Source of the DNA: a virus
Virus record (IMG/VR): IMGVR_UViG_3300036864_000108
Coordinates: 1 to 64,000 of that record
Length of the DNA stretch: 64,000 bases
Reading direction: 5' to 3' (one strand)
Shown: in pieces, positions 1 through 6,915 of the stretch
How the letters are laid out: each line of letters starts with the position of its first letter
How positions within the stretch are numbered: position 1 is the stretch's first letter
Program-made: the position numbers and the translations under genes
The notes under the pieces: generated by a model
Database searches by the model: none
Told to the model about the DNA's origin: nothing
Seen by the model: only the letters and a program-made list of their open reading frames with translations

Positions 1-47
1 GTCGTGACGGGTCATGATCACGTCGCGGGGGTGCCCCCCTACCCCCA

Positions 48-380
48 TCACCAGCGTGGCAACGCGGCTCGTCGTCTCGCCCGCCGGATGGCGCGGGTGA
101 TGTAGGCGCCGTTGCGTCCACCGATGCTGCGGTTGCAGCGTCGGTGGGATGGTCCGAGGTAATCAGTGCGGTCACTGTTGTGGTCAAGGTCCCACGGTGT
201 GCCGGGTTGGATGAGTCGCATGCATCGGACGCAGGCGACGATTCCTTGCGCGACGAGCACGGCCCATCGGGCACGCTCAGCCTGGTGTGCTGCACCGTAG
301 CCGCGGGCTGCCGTGCTGCCTGGCATCACAGCATCCGTGCTCGTCTGCGTTGGATGAGGAGCAGGATACGGCGTCGCCAC
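48..380 (-). CDS. HNH endonuclease-like protein
   Basis: The 110-residue protein has a CxxC pair (VACVRC, about residues 49-54) followed by PWDLDH and, about 13 residues later, SHRRCN. This spacing is that of small phage HNH nucleases, with one zinc site and a DH metal/catalytic pair. The C-terminal tail is arginine-rich and probably binds DNA. In related phages such genes lie beside the terminase and assist DNA packaging or cos cleavage, but the neighbour lies beyond the left edge, so that role is inferred. The GTG start at 380 follows an in-frame TGA; an internal ATG would remove the disordered first 18 residues. Confidence 0.8.
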   Translation of the reverse strand: MATPYPAPHPTQTSTDAVMPGSTAARGYGAAHQAERARWAVLVAQGIVACVRCMRLIQPGTPWDLDHNSDRTDYLGPSHRRCNRSIGGRNGAYITRAIRRARRRAALPRW

Positions 381-420
381 CTGTCACGCCTGGATTGCCG
401 CACCGTGGGCACGGTGTGGG

Positions 421-588
421 TCAGGGGCCGCAGGATGCTGGGCGGCTGTCAGGGTCCCCTGTGCATTGGCCACTCTGGCCGCCGCCGTTGCCGCCGTTGG
501 TGGGTGGCGGCGCGTCGGCTACGGCGATGGAGGCGGCGCCGAGGATGGCGGCGAAGGCGAGTGCGAGAGCTGCGATGGTGCGTTTCAC
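421..588 (-). CDS. small secreted peptide with signal sequence
   Basis: This 55-residue ORF has an AGGAGG site 6 bases before its GTG start. It begins VKRTIAALALAFAAILG and ends the hydrophobic run at VADA, a typical Sec signal peptide. The mature part is about 30 residues, rich in Pro, Gly and Asn, with two cysteines (QCTG and ASCGP) that could form one disulphide. It lies between two genes of the same strand. No function can be assigned; a cell-surface or excreted peptide is the plain reading. Confidence 0.65.
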   Translation of the reverse strand: MKRTIAALALAFAAILGAASIAVADAPPPTNGGNGGGQSGQCTGDPDSRPASCGP

Positions 589-609
589 GACAGGTTCCTC
601 CTGGTTGGG

Positions 610-837
610 TTATGCGGGGTCTACCCACTCCACGTAGGTCAACCCGCCATGCGAATGTACGGCTTCAGCGTCGGTGATGCTGGGCCATACGACGGTGGAT
701 GGATGGTCACCGTCCCAGTGGACGACGGTGACGCCGTCGGTGAACTGCACCCCGTGTGCAACGGTGCCTGTGCCTGACACGCCGCTGACGTCCACTTGTC
801 GGATGAGGCGGAAGCGTCTCGGGTCACCGTCGGGCAT
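610..837 (-). CDS. conserved small phage protein
   Basis: A 75-residue protein with short beta-like runs: FTDGVTVVHWDGDHPSTVVWPS and later VHSHGGLTYVEWVD. The pattern of FxDGxVVxHWxGDxPST followed by HGHxGxTxxxWxD is common in small actinophage proteins of unknown function. Its ATG at 837 lies 6 bases after the stop of the upstream secreted-protein gene, so the two are probably cotranscribed. No function is known to me. Confidence 0.7.
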   Translation of the reverse strand: MPDGDPRRFRLIRQVDVSGVSGTGTVAHGVQFTDGVTVVHWDGDHPSTVVWPSITDAEAVHSHGGLTYVEWVDPA

Positions 838-843
838 GGGGCT

Positions 844-1470
844 CTACTGGTAGGTGACCTGCGCATGCACGGTCAGGTCGTCCACCCGGAACGACAGGCC
901 GGCGGCGTGGTTGCGGACCTGCGCCGCCACCGTGTACGAGCACACTGTGGCGGGGTTTGTGGATGGGCAGCGGACGATGCGGGTGCGGGTGAACGCCGCC
1001 GACTCCCACGCCGCGCTGTCGGGCGATGACTGCGCCCACGCGAACGAGTCGGGTTCCGGTGCCGAAGGTTGCCCTTCGACACCGCCGATGAGGACACGGC
1101 CGAGGCACCACTGGCTGTCGACGGCGGGTCCGGAGCCGGTGCAGGTGACCTCGGCGTCGACCTTGACGACGATCAGGCCGGCGCGCCCACGGGGGACGGT
1201 GACACCGAATGCGCCGCAGCCGAGGTTGACGTAGCCGGTGCCGGTGAAGAACTGCGGGGTGTTGGTGGTGAGCACCCGGGTTTGCAGTGCGCCGTTGGTG
1301 GCGGACAGGCCGCCAGTGCAGACGGGGGCGGCTGCGACTGCGGTGGCTGCGGGTGCGGTGCCCTGGCTGCCGCCGGATGATGCGGCCACCGCGAGGGTGG
1401 GTACGGCGACGGCGATGACAGCGGCGAGGGCGAGCGTGACGCGGGCTTTCAGCAACGGGTGTCCCTTCAC
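844..1470 (-). CDS. secreted protein of unknown function
   Basis: A 208-residue protein with a clear signal peptide (ARVTLALAAVIAVAVPTLAVA, cleavage near AVA-ASS), then an Ala/Thr-rich spacer and a beta-rich domain of about 160 residues. Cysteines fall in pairs (CTGG, LGCGAF, VTCTGS, QWCLG, VRCPS, TVCSY), which suggests disulphides in an extracellular fold. The GTG start at 1470 may be replaced by a TTG four codons later. It is the second secreted product in this short operon. Confidence 0.7.
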   Translation of the reverse strand: MKGHPLLKARVTLALAAVIAVAVPTLAVAASSGGSQGTAPAATAVAAAPVCTGGLSATNGALQTRVLTTNTPQFFTGTGYVNLGCGAFGVTVPRGRAGLIVVKVDAEVTCTGSGPAVDSQWCLGRVLIGGVEGQPSAPEPDSFAWAQSSPDSAAWESAAFTRTRIVRCPSTNPATVCSYTVAAQVRNHAAGLSFRVDDLTVHAQVTYQ

Positions 1471-1474
1471 GGGT

Positions 1475-1642
1475 TCAGTGGACGCCGACGTCGAGCTGGA
1501 CGCCGATCAGGAAGAGGATCAGGAGGACGACGGCGACGGCGATGAGGAGCATGAGCCAGGTGGGCACGACGCCTCCCGTGGTTGGTGATTCCATCTCGAT
1601 CCAAGACTTGTCAGTCGGCGGCGGCTTCGGTGGTTCGGTCAC
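1475..1642 (-). CDS. small single-pass membrane protein
   Basis: A 55-residue frame with a proline-rich, polar N-terminus (TEPPKPPPTDKSWIE) and one strong C-terminal hydrophobic segment (WLMLLIAVAVVLLILFLIGV). The GTG at 1642 overlaps the stop of a short upstream frame (GTGA). An internal GTG at 1567 has a better ribosome site (GGGAGG) and would give a bare 30-residue transmembrane peptide. Which start is used cannot be decided here. The stop is followed 5 bases later by the start of the secreted-protein gene. Confidence 0.55.
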   Translation of the reverse strand: MTEPPKPPPTDKSWIEMESPTTGGVVPTWLMLLIAVAVVLLILFLIGVQLDVGVH

Positions 1643-1781
1643 GACGCTTGATCAATACCTAGGACAAGCACGACACTCCTGCCTTGCAGGCGTGGATGGG
1701 CGGGTCCGGTCCAGTGACCGTAGGCGGCTGTGACCCCTCGCGCGCACCTCGGGGGCGGGCCGGACCCGGGTACATGGGTAC

Positions 1782-1854
1782 GGCCCCGCCGAACCGGACG
1801 CGTGTCGGTTGGGTGGCGGGGCCGCAGACCCTCGGTGTGCCCAATTCGGGGCAC
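1782..1854. other. intergenic hairpins (possible terminator or attenuator)
   Basis: The stretch from about 1643 to 1903 holds no gene I can support. It contains two strong inverted repeats. GGCCCCGCC (1782-1790) pairs with GGCGGGGCC (1815-1823), with an inner AACCG/CGGTT pairing. GTGCCC (1837-1842) pairs with GGGCAC (1849-1854) across a 6-base loop. They lie downstream of the minus-strand HTH gene at 1904. No U-run follows, so this is a candidate intrinsic terminator of the GC-rich type or a leader attenuator. Confidence 0.45.
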
Positions 1855-1903
1855 AACGCAAGGAATGATCTACCGCGCATGGTGGCATCCCATCTGACCT
1901 GCG

Positions 1904-2125
1904 TCAATCCGACTCGCGCTTACCCAGGTACTTGGCGATCTCGTGTGCCTCGTACCAGACGCCGGCCTCGTCCCGGTACCGCTGGATGTGACCCCGCTTC
2001 GCCCAGGATCGGATCGTGGCTCCGGCGACGATCCGGCCGGTGAGTTGCGCCACCCACGCGACGGCGGTGGCTTCGTCGAGCAGGACCAGGTCAGCGGTGT
2101 CCGGGTCTATGGGCGGGTCGACCAC
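1904..2125 (-). CDS. small helix-turn-helix DNA-binding protein
   Basis: A 73-residue protein with a MerR/AlpA-like winged helix: LDEATAVAWV, then ATIRSWAKRGHIQRYRDEAG and WYEAHEIAKYLGKR. In this family the first helix pair reads DNA and the RDEAG-WYE segment forms the wing. The GTG at 2125 overlaps the upstream TAG by one base. A longer frame from 2224 would overlap the upstream gene by 100 bases and is unlikely. It may be a local regulator or small accessory DNA-binding protein. Confidence 0.75.
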   Translation of the reverse strand: MVDPPIDPDTADLVLLDEATAVAWVAQLTGRIVAGATIRSWAKRGHIQRYRDEAGVWYEAHEIAKYLGKRESD

Positions 2126-2358
2126 TACCGAGGACCGTCCACCTCTGGCGACAGCGGAGGCATCCACTGGTCGGCTCCGCTTCTGAACCGAGAGGTGAGA
2201 TGCCAGTAATGGCAGCGCGGACATCGGTAAGCACGGACCGGGGATGAGCCGAATCCGTCACGCCGTTTCCACATGCGTGCCATGACACGTTCGGCGATTT
2301 CCTGAGAGTCAAAGCGCTTCTTGTGACCGCAGGGTGGGTGCCGCTTCCCGGTCGTCAA
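2125..2358 (-). CDS. zinc-ribbon protein
   Basis: The protein carries PPCGHKKRF, a helix EIAERVMARMWKRRDG, then VRAYRCPRCHYWHLTSR. The CxxH and CPxCHxWH pattern of paired zinc ligands around an amphipathic helix is common in small actinophage proteins. The TTG at 2358 overlaps the upstream TGA as TTGA, like most junctions here. The first ATG-like start at 2403 would overlap by 49 bases. A nucleic-acid-binding role is inferred only from the zinc ribbon. Confidence 0.7.
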   Translation of the reverse strand: MTTGKRHPPCGHKKRFDSQEIAERVMARMWKRRDGFGSSPVRAYRCPRCHYWHLTSRFRSGADQWMPPLSPEVDGPR

Positions 2359-3062
2359 GCCGCATCCATCGCTCGGGCTTTGCGGCCTAGTTCGAGCCAC
2401 CAATGGACAGGTGGTTCGTGGTCCGGGTCGTGGTCACATCGGATGTCGGTGAGCAGCCCGGTTTCGGTCGCGGCCACCGTCGCGACGAGGGTGCCGTCGC
2501 ACCCAACCTCGGGACATGGCCCGCAGGGCACCCGTCTGCGCCCGTTGGGGTAGGCCAGGTTGTACGCCCTGCCTGCGAGCTCAGCCGTCACGTCGGCGAG
2601 GGCATGCGCCCAGGGTTGGGCGGTGACCCAGTCGGCGTGGACGCCGACGAACCGGCAGCACGCTTGGACGGTGGCGGTGTCGGGTGGGGTGACACGGCGG
2701 GTGGCGGCAACGCGGCGCGCCCACCAGCGGGTGTCGCGGGCGATCTGCCCGCGCCACTCCGCGACTGGTTCGGCGACGTACAGGGGGGTTTCGCCGGTGC
2801 CGGAGATCCGGCCGGTGAGCGACGCCGCGTGCCTGTGCAGCATCCGCTCAAGGTCGTGATACAGGGCGGGTAGTCGGGTCACGTCGCGGATGAGCCGGTC
2901 GCCGCAGTTGTCGCACAGCCAGCGTCCGGGTGGGCATGGTCGTGGGAGGCAGCCTGCGCATGCCGGGTCGTCGGCGCAGTCGGTGGTGTGCCGGCCGCGA
3001 AGACAGCAGCCGCGGGGGCAGGCGCGGGTGGTGGGAGGGTCGACCCAGCGGTGGGTTTTCAT
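2355..3062 (-). CDS. cysteine-rich multi-zinc protein
   Basis: A 235-residue protein. The N-terminal 60 residues contain many cysteines (CPRGCC, DDPACAGC, LCDNCGDRL) that fit one or two zinc sites. The central part is helical with RWWARRVAATRR. The C-terminus holds CGPCPEVGCDG and a DIRCDHD segment, a second zinc ribbon. The ATG at 3062 overlaps the previous stop (ATGA). Similar proteins occur in actinophage early regions; the function is unknown. Confidence 0.75.
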   Translation of the reverse strand: MKTHRWVDPPTTRACPRGCCLRGRHTTDCADDPACAGCLPRPCPPGRWLCDNCGDRLIRDVTRLPALYHDLERMLHRHAASLTGRISGTGETPLYVAEPVAEWRGQIARDTRWWARRVAATRRVTPPDTATVQACCRFVGVHADWVTAQPWAHALADVTAELAGRAYNLAYPNGRRRVPCGPCPEVGCDGTLVATVAATETGLLTDIRCDHDPDHEPPVHWWLELGRKARAMDAA

Positions 3063-3280
3063 GACGGCTCCGTGATCGTCCAGCGTCGGCGATGACGCTC
3101 AGCGTTCAAACGCGCCAACTTGCGACGCGACTTGCGAATGGCGCCGCGCGCTGTCCAGGCGAACGAATCCGTGGAGAGATCGAGGAGTCCGGCCGTGTAG
3201 CTGATGCTGTAGCCGACCCGCTCCCGGATGATCTTGGCTTGCCACGGCTCGTTCCAGCCCCACCCCGTGTCGAAGCTCAC
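3059..3280 (-). CDS. hypothetical basic protein
   Basis: A 73-residue protein beginning VSFDTGWGWNEPW and ending with a strongly basic helix (AIRKSRRKLARLNAERHRRRW). The GTG at 3280 overlaps the stop of the upstream gene (GTGA), and its own TGA overlaps the ATG of the next gene. A much longer open frame reaches 3580, but that part is an arginine/proline-rich shadow of the neighbour. The basic tail suggests nucleic-acid contact; nothing more can be said. Confidence 0.65.
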   Translation of the reverse strand: MSFDTGWGWNEPWQAKIIRERVGYSISYTAGLLDLSTDSFAWTARGAIRKSRRKLARLNAERHRRRWTITEPS

Positions 3281-3522
3281 GACGCGGCCTCCCCTGCATC
3301 GGCGGGTAGGTGCGCCCGGTACAGCGACCACGCCTCGTCGAGGTCGGTGAACACGCCGAGCGGCTCCAGCGCTGGACCGGTGCTGTTGTGTGCGCCTGTC
3401 CTGCGGCACAGGCAGGACACGGCGAGGCGGTTCTTGGGTCCGTGGAACATGATCCGGATCTGGTGTTCGGCGGTGTCGTCCCGGATGGTGCCCGCGAACC
3501 CAGGTGGGGTTTGGTAGCTCAT
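3277..3522 (-). CDS. hypothetical protein
   Basis: An 81-residue protein starting MSYQTPPGFAGTIRDD, with a short beta segment (HQIRIMFHGPKNRLAVSCLCRRTG) and a helical C-terminus (DLDEAWSLYRAHL). The single CLC motif could bind metal. It sits in the ATGA-coupled chain, overlapping both neighbours by 4 bases. I do not recognise the family. Confidence 0.65.
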   Translation of the reverse strand: MSYQTPPGFAGTIRDDTAEHQIRIMFHGPKNRLAVSCLCRRTGAHNSTGPALEPLGVFTDLDEAWSLYRAHLPADAGEAAS

Positions 3523-3752
3523 GTCGTCGTCTCCGCGGGTTCGAGGTCGTCGGGGTCGAACCAGGCTCGGTAGTGATCACCGATCGGCTGGATCAGGTCC
3601 ACTTCGACGGTGCGGCGGGGAACGTCGGTCCGGTGGGGCACGTCGTGGGTGATGCTGCGGATCGTGCCTTGGACCGGGTTCATGCCGTACCGGCCGGCCC
3701 AACTGTGGGTGGTTCGCACGTAGTCGCCGACGCGGAGGGTGCGGGCGGTCAC
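3519..3752 (-). CDS. hypothetical small beta-barrel-like protein
   Basis: A 77-residue protein starting with GTG: LRVGDYVRTTHSWAGRYG, then PVQGTIRSITHDVP, VEVDLIQPIGDHYRAWFDPDDLEPAE. The alternation of VGDYV, GTI and WFDPDDLEP resembles small SH3-like phage proteins of unknown role. It is joined to both neighbours by 4-base overlaps. Confidence 0.7.
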   Translation of the reverse strand: MTARTLRVGDYVRTTHSWAGRYGMNPVQGTIRSITHDVPHRTDVPRRTVEVDLIQPIGDHYRAWFDPDDLEPAETTT

Positions 3753-4138
3753 AGGATGGCCTCAGACGGTGGCGCGCCGGAATCTGAGGACGACGGGGCA
3801 GCGGTTTGGTCCCCCAAGTCCCGCCGACCCTCCGCGCGCGTGTCAGATCCGCGACGGCGCGGTTGTGAGCGGCGGTCCTGCGGGAACTGTCGAGGCGTCG
3901 CCGAGCTTGGGTCTGCGAGCCGGCGCCACAGGGTCGTCGCCTGGATCGGGAACCCGGCCACAACCGCCGCGCAGTCGTCGCACGGTGGGTGGATGCGGCT
4001 GAACGCGAGTTGATGCCCGTACGCGGCCTGCGACGCGCAGTTCACACACAGCCCGGCAGCGAGGTACCGGTTCTTCACCGTCTCCCACCGCTTGGCCTGG
4101 TGGATGGTTTCCGGCGGTTCCCACATGTCGCGTCTCAC
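3749..4138 (-). CDS. zinc-binding hypothetical protein
   Basis: A 129-residue protein starting with GTG at 4138, overlapping the upstream stop (GTGA). Its first 70 residues look structured: WETVKNRYLAAGLCVNCASQAAYGHQ, then RIHPPCDDCAAVVAGFP. The CVNC and CDDC pairs form a probable zinc site. The last 50 residues are polar and low in complexity. The same frame stays open upstream to 5038, which is treated as a separate oddity. Confidence 0.65.
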   Translation of the reverse strand: MRRDMWEPPETIHQAKRWETVKNRYLAAGLCVNCASQAAYGHQLAFSRIHPPCDDCAAVVAGFPIQATTLWRRLADPSSATPRQFPQDRRSQPRRRGSDTRAEGRRDLGDQTAAPSSSDSGAPPSEAIL

Positions 4139-4461
4139 GACGCCCACCCGCGGTGCGTCACATGTGTCCGCTGCCCCGTCACCTCGTCCGCCAAGGCGTG
4201 CAACCAGGCCGACACCGGGTCGGCCGGCAGCCACTGGTCGGGGGTTTCGTCGTCCCACACGTCCGCGGCCCACCGCAGCGTCGCCGCGCACACAGCCCAC
4301 GCGGTCCGCCGGTCCGGGTGCAGGGCGATGATCGCCGCGTCCTCCACAACGATCGGCAGCGGCGGCACCGTCGACGTCGTCGTCGCCGCCGGGTCGGGTG
4401 TCGGCGGTCCGGTCGCCCCCGTCAAGGTCCGCTGGGTGGGCAGGGTCGGTGTGCTGGTCAT
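4135..4461 (-). CDS. hypothetical protein, ATLRWAAD family copy 1
   Basis: A 108-residue protein with GGAGG 7 bases before its ATG. A Thr/Pro-rich N-terminus leads to DAAIIALHPDRRTAWAVCAATLRWAADVWDDE. The ATLRWAAD segment recurs in the neighbouring upstream gene, so the two look like tandem relatives. It overlaps the next gene by GTGA. The function is unknown. Confidence 0.65.
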   Translation of the reverse strand: MTSTPTLPTQRTLTGATGPPTPDPAATTTSTVPPLPIVVEDAAIIALHPDRRTAWAVCAATLRWAADVWDDETPDQWLPADPVSAWLHALADEVTGQRTHVTHRGWAS

Positions 4462-4883
4462 GGTTGGGCCTCCTGTCGGCGTTGTGCGGGGCCGGGGCAT
4501 CGGTTGGTCCCGGTGATGCGGGTCGGGGCTGTTCGACTGTCTGCGGGCCATTCACGGCCGTCTGGGGGGCTTGCGGTGTCAGCCCAGTCGTCGAGTTGGT
4601 TGGCTGATGTGGCGCATCGGACGCAGCAGTCGTCGCCGCCGCGGATGCTGCACTCAGCCCTGATCCGGTCGGCGGCCCAGCGGAGCGTGGCGGCGTGAAG
4701 TTCGGCGTGGACGGCGTCGATGACGACGAGGGCGTCGTGGCGGTGACCGAGGTCGTCGACCCGGCGGAGTTCGTCGGCGTAGTCGACTCCACTGGCGACG
4801 ATGTCGACGCCGCCGCAGCAGGCTTCGTGGAGCGCTTCCGCGGCGTCGGTGAGGAGATGGTCGGGAACTGAGGGGATGTCCAT
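4458..4883 (-). CDS. hypothetical protein, ATLRWAAD family copy 2
   Basis: A 141-residue protein: MDIPSVPDHLLTDAAEALHEACCGG, ALVVIDAVHAELHAATLRWAADRIR, then GGDDCCVRCATSANQLDDWAD. It shares ATLRWAAD and the preceding helix with the downstream neighbour. The CCxxC cluster may bind metal. The ATG at 4883 is chosen because the residues before it are arginine-rich shadow sequence. It ends in an ATGA overlap. Confidence 0.7.
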   Translation of the reverse strand: MDIPSVPDHLLTDAAEALHEACCGGVDIVASGVDYADELRRVDDLGHRHDALVVIDAVHAELHAATLRWAADRIRAECSIRGGDDCCVRCATSANQLDDWADTASPPDGREWPADSRTAPTRITGTNRCPGPAQRRQEAQP

Positions 4884-5038
4884 GCGGGGGCTCCTGCCTG
4901 CGCAACGGCGGGGGTCGGGTGTGCGGTGAGCGGTGTGCCGGTGGGTGCGGCGGCGAAGGCGACGGCGGCGACCAAGCCGACGGTCATGCGGCGACGGCGT
5001 GCGGTGCGGCGGGCAGCCAACTTCTCGAGGCGGGTCAC
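4884..5038 (-). other. signal-peptide-like open frame with coupled start
   Basis: A GTG at 5038 overlaps the stop of the upstream gene (GTGA). It begins a basic segment and a hydrophobic stretch (VGLVAAVAFAAAPTGTP) ending near AVAQA, which looks like a Sec signal peptide. No stop follows in this frame until 3749, so the frame runs under two other genes and joins the zinc protein there. It may be the start of a decayed or frameshifted secreted protein, or chance. Confidence 0.3.
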
Positions 5039-5283
5039 GGCAGGTCCCGCCCGTCATCGGCGATCAGGCCGAGCGCGGCCAGCAGGAACCAGCAGTCGTC
5101 GGCGTCGCGGGCGTGAGCGGTGACGTACCGGGTAGCGGCCCGCGCATCATCCGGTGCTGGCTCGTGGATGACGGCGGTCAGGATGCCGCGGTCACTTGTT
5201 CCGCCGATCACCCGCTGCGGCTGGTCACGGCGGACCGCGTCAGCCCGGTCGGCGAGAGACGGGTGACGCGGGACACGGGTCAC
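5035..5283 (-). CDS. hypothetical protein
   Basis: An 82-residue protein with a conserved-looking core: ARAATRYVTAHARDADDCWFLLAALGLI. Similar short helical proteins are found in actinophages. The GTG at 5283 overlaps the upstream stop (GTGA), and its own stop overlaps a GTG at 5038. The function is unknown. Confidence 0.65.
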   Translation of the reverse strand: MTRVPRHPSLADRADAVRRDQPQRVIGGTSDRGILTAVIHEPAPDDARAATRYVTAHARDADDCWFLLAALGLIADDGRDLP

Positions 5284-5456
5284 GGGAGGTCTCTCGTCTT
5301 TGCGACCCAGAAATGAGGGTGTCCTGTCCCCAGTCCCGCACCTGTCCCCCCTATAGGGAGGGGGGACAGGGGACAGGTGCAGGAGGAGACTCCGGTCCCA
5401 CCTGTCCCCTGATCTTGGGGACAGGTGGGACTGCCCTCTGACCTGCGGTTATTCAT
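5280..5456 (-). CDS. small ORF across palindromic repeats
   Basis: A 58-residue ORF. Its ATG lies in the last codons of the helicase gene (8-base overlap) after GCGAGGAG, and its stop overlaps the next GTG. Most of it reads through GGGGACAGG repeats, giving a Gly/Thr/Cys-rich sequence (TGGTGVSSCTCPLSPL). The junctions favour translation, but the composition comes from the DNA repeats, so the peptide may have no role of its own. Confidence 0.45.
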   Translation of the reverse strand: MNNRRSEGSPTCPQDQGTGGTGVSSCTCPLSPLPIGGTGAGLGTGHPHFWVAKTRDLP

Positions 5457-5540
5457 GTGAACTCCTCGCCTGTCCCGAGCTGTCCCCAAGATCAGGGGAC
5501 AGGTTTTCGGAATCGGACCTGTCCCCGATTTCGGGGACAG
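5341..5540. repeat. cluster of CTGTCCCC/GGGGACAG palindromes
   Basis: Four inverted repeats share CTGTCCCC and its complement. Arms are 5341-5351/5360-5370, 5395-5409/5417-5431 (15 perfect base pairs), 5480-5487/5495-5502 and 5519-5528/5531-5540. They cover the 3' end of the helicase gene and the small ORF after it. Such a cluster could be iterons or an initiator-binding origin, operators, or a set of hairpins. The position next to the replication genes favours an origin, but this is inference. Confidence 0.7.
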
Positions 5541-6915
5541 ACGAAAGGGACATCTTGCGTTGCTTGATGGCGGCCGAAATGTCTGAATTGCGAGCCGCTA
5601 CGCCAACTACTCTCAATACCTCGCGGGCACGGTCCCGGCCCGCGTCCCGAGGCAGTCCAGCCCTGTCCAGGGCCGCGATGATCTCCGCGCTCTTGGCGTC
5701 CCGGGCAGCCACCCAGCCCTGCGCCTCCACCGTGTGCCGCAGCGGGCTGTTCTCCCGTTGCATGACGATCGTCTTCTCGGCGATCGGCATGCGGTGGTCG
5801 GTGCAGTCGAGCTGGAATACCTCGTCTGTGACCTTGGTGAGCCGCCACACGGCGTCGACGTCGCCGTACTTCGCGGACCCGCCACGCATCCCCTTCTCTG
5901 TGTCTTTACCTGTGTGATCCAGTCGGATGCAGGCGATCCCGGCGGCCTTCAGCTTGACCCCCGTGTGCCGGTAGAAGGCGAGCCACGTGTCGTTCTCGTT
6001 CTCCTCACCCTTCACGGCCCGGGAGATGGTGTCGATGATCACGACTTCACACTCGTAGACCTCGACTGCGGCCAGTAGTTCCCGCCCGCCGACGTCGGAG
6101 TCGAGGGCGGACAGCCTGGGATAAGACAGGTAGACGAGGTTGTCGAGATGGTCCGGTGTGACGTCCATGTCCTGGAGTCGTTCGCGGATGTCGCCGCGTG
6201 GGTCGTTCTCAAAGTCGACGTACAGGACCCGCCTGGGCCGATCAGTGGTCACGCCGAGCACTCGGAGGCCGCAGGCGATGGCGACCGCGATCTCTAGCAT
6301 GAGGAGGCTCTTGCCGATCTTGGGCGGGGAGTAGAGGGCGATGAGCCGGCGGGCGGGGAGGACTGGTTCGACGATCCACTCTTCTTGCGAGTCGTCGGCC
6401 CACAGGGCGTGCCAGTCGAGGCGGGGGAAGTGTTCACGAACCTTGGCTGCCAGATCTTCCATCTCGGTGTCCCCAGTTCCGTCCCCATCTGTGGGTGACG
6501 GGACGAACTGGGTCAGCACGGGGACATCGATGGGTGGCAGGTCCGGGATGACACGGGGGGTCTTGGTGCCGGCGGTGAGCCCGGAGTTGATGGTGGCCCG
6601 CGTCTCGGTGGCACCGAGCCCGCAGACCGTCCCGGCTTCGGTGAGCGCGTCGGCGACAACGAAGTAATCGAGGTGCCCGGCTGCGACGAGTTGCCCCAGG
6701 TTGTACGCGGCCGTGTTCAGGGTGTGGTTTCGGGTGCCTTGTGCGGCTTCGCGGACGTTGGTGAGTTCCCGTTCGAGGGCGACGGTGGCGTACTTGATCC
6801 GATCCTCACCGGTCGGGTGCCCGTTGGCGGACGCGGGAGGGTGTGCCGTTTCGGCGAGGGGCTTGGCCTCCCGTTCGGCTCGCAGCGCTCTAGCGCGCTC
6901 AAGGAATGTGCTCAT
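5449..6915 (-). CDS. RepA/DnaB-like AAA ATPase (replicative helicase)
   Basis: A 488-residue protein. Residues 1-150 hold a helical N-terminus (ATVALERELTNVREA, YNLGQLVAAGHLD). The ATPase core has a Walker A SPPKIGKS (about 196-203), Walker B VVIIDTIS (about 291-298), a DHTGK motif (333-337) and RGGSAK (344-349), matching the RepA/AAA_25 hexameric helicase family. The ATG at 6915 overlaps the stop of the primase-polymerase gene (ATGA), so primase and helicase are coupled. A longer frame to 7671 is arginine-rich shadow. The C-terminal coding part contains the palindrome cluster. Confidence 0.9.
   Translation of the reverse strand: MSTFLERARALRAEREAKPLAETAHPPASANGHPTGEDRIKYATVALERELTNVREAAQGTRNHTLNTAAYNLGQLVAAGHLDYFVVADALTEAGTVCGLGATETRATINSGLTAGTKTPRVIPDLPPIDVPVLTQFVPSPTDGDGTGDTEMEDLAAKVREHFPRLDWHALWADDSQEEWIVEPVLPARRLIALYSPPKIGKSLLMLEIAVAIACGLRVLGVTTDRPRRVLYVDFENDPRGDIRERLQDMDVTPDHLDNLVYLSYPRLSALDSDVGGRELLAAVEVYECEVVIIDTISRAVKGEENENDTWLAFYRHTGVKLKAAGIACIRLDHTGKDTEKGMRGGSAKYGDVDAVWRLTKVTDEVFQLDCTDHRMPIAEKTIVMQRENSPLRHTVEAQGWVAARDAKSAEIIAALDRAGLPRDAGRDRAREVLRVVGVAARNSDISAAIKQRKMSLSSVPEIGDRSDSENLSPDLGDSSGQARSSHE

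Noticed and set aside
1643-1903. Possible tRNA in the hairpin-rich gap
   Set aside because: No T-arm GTTCRA sequence or cloverleaf could be fitted; the stems are terminator-like.
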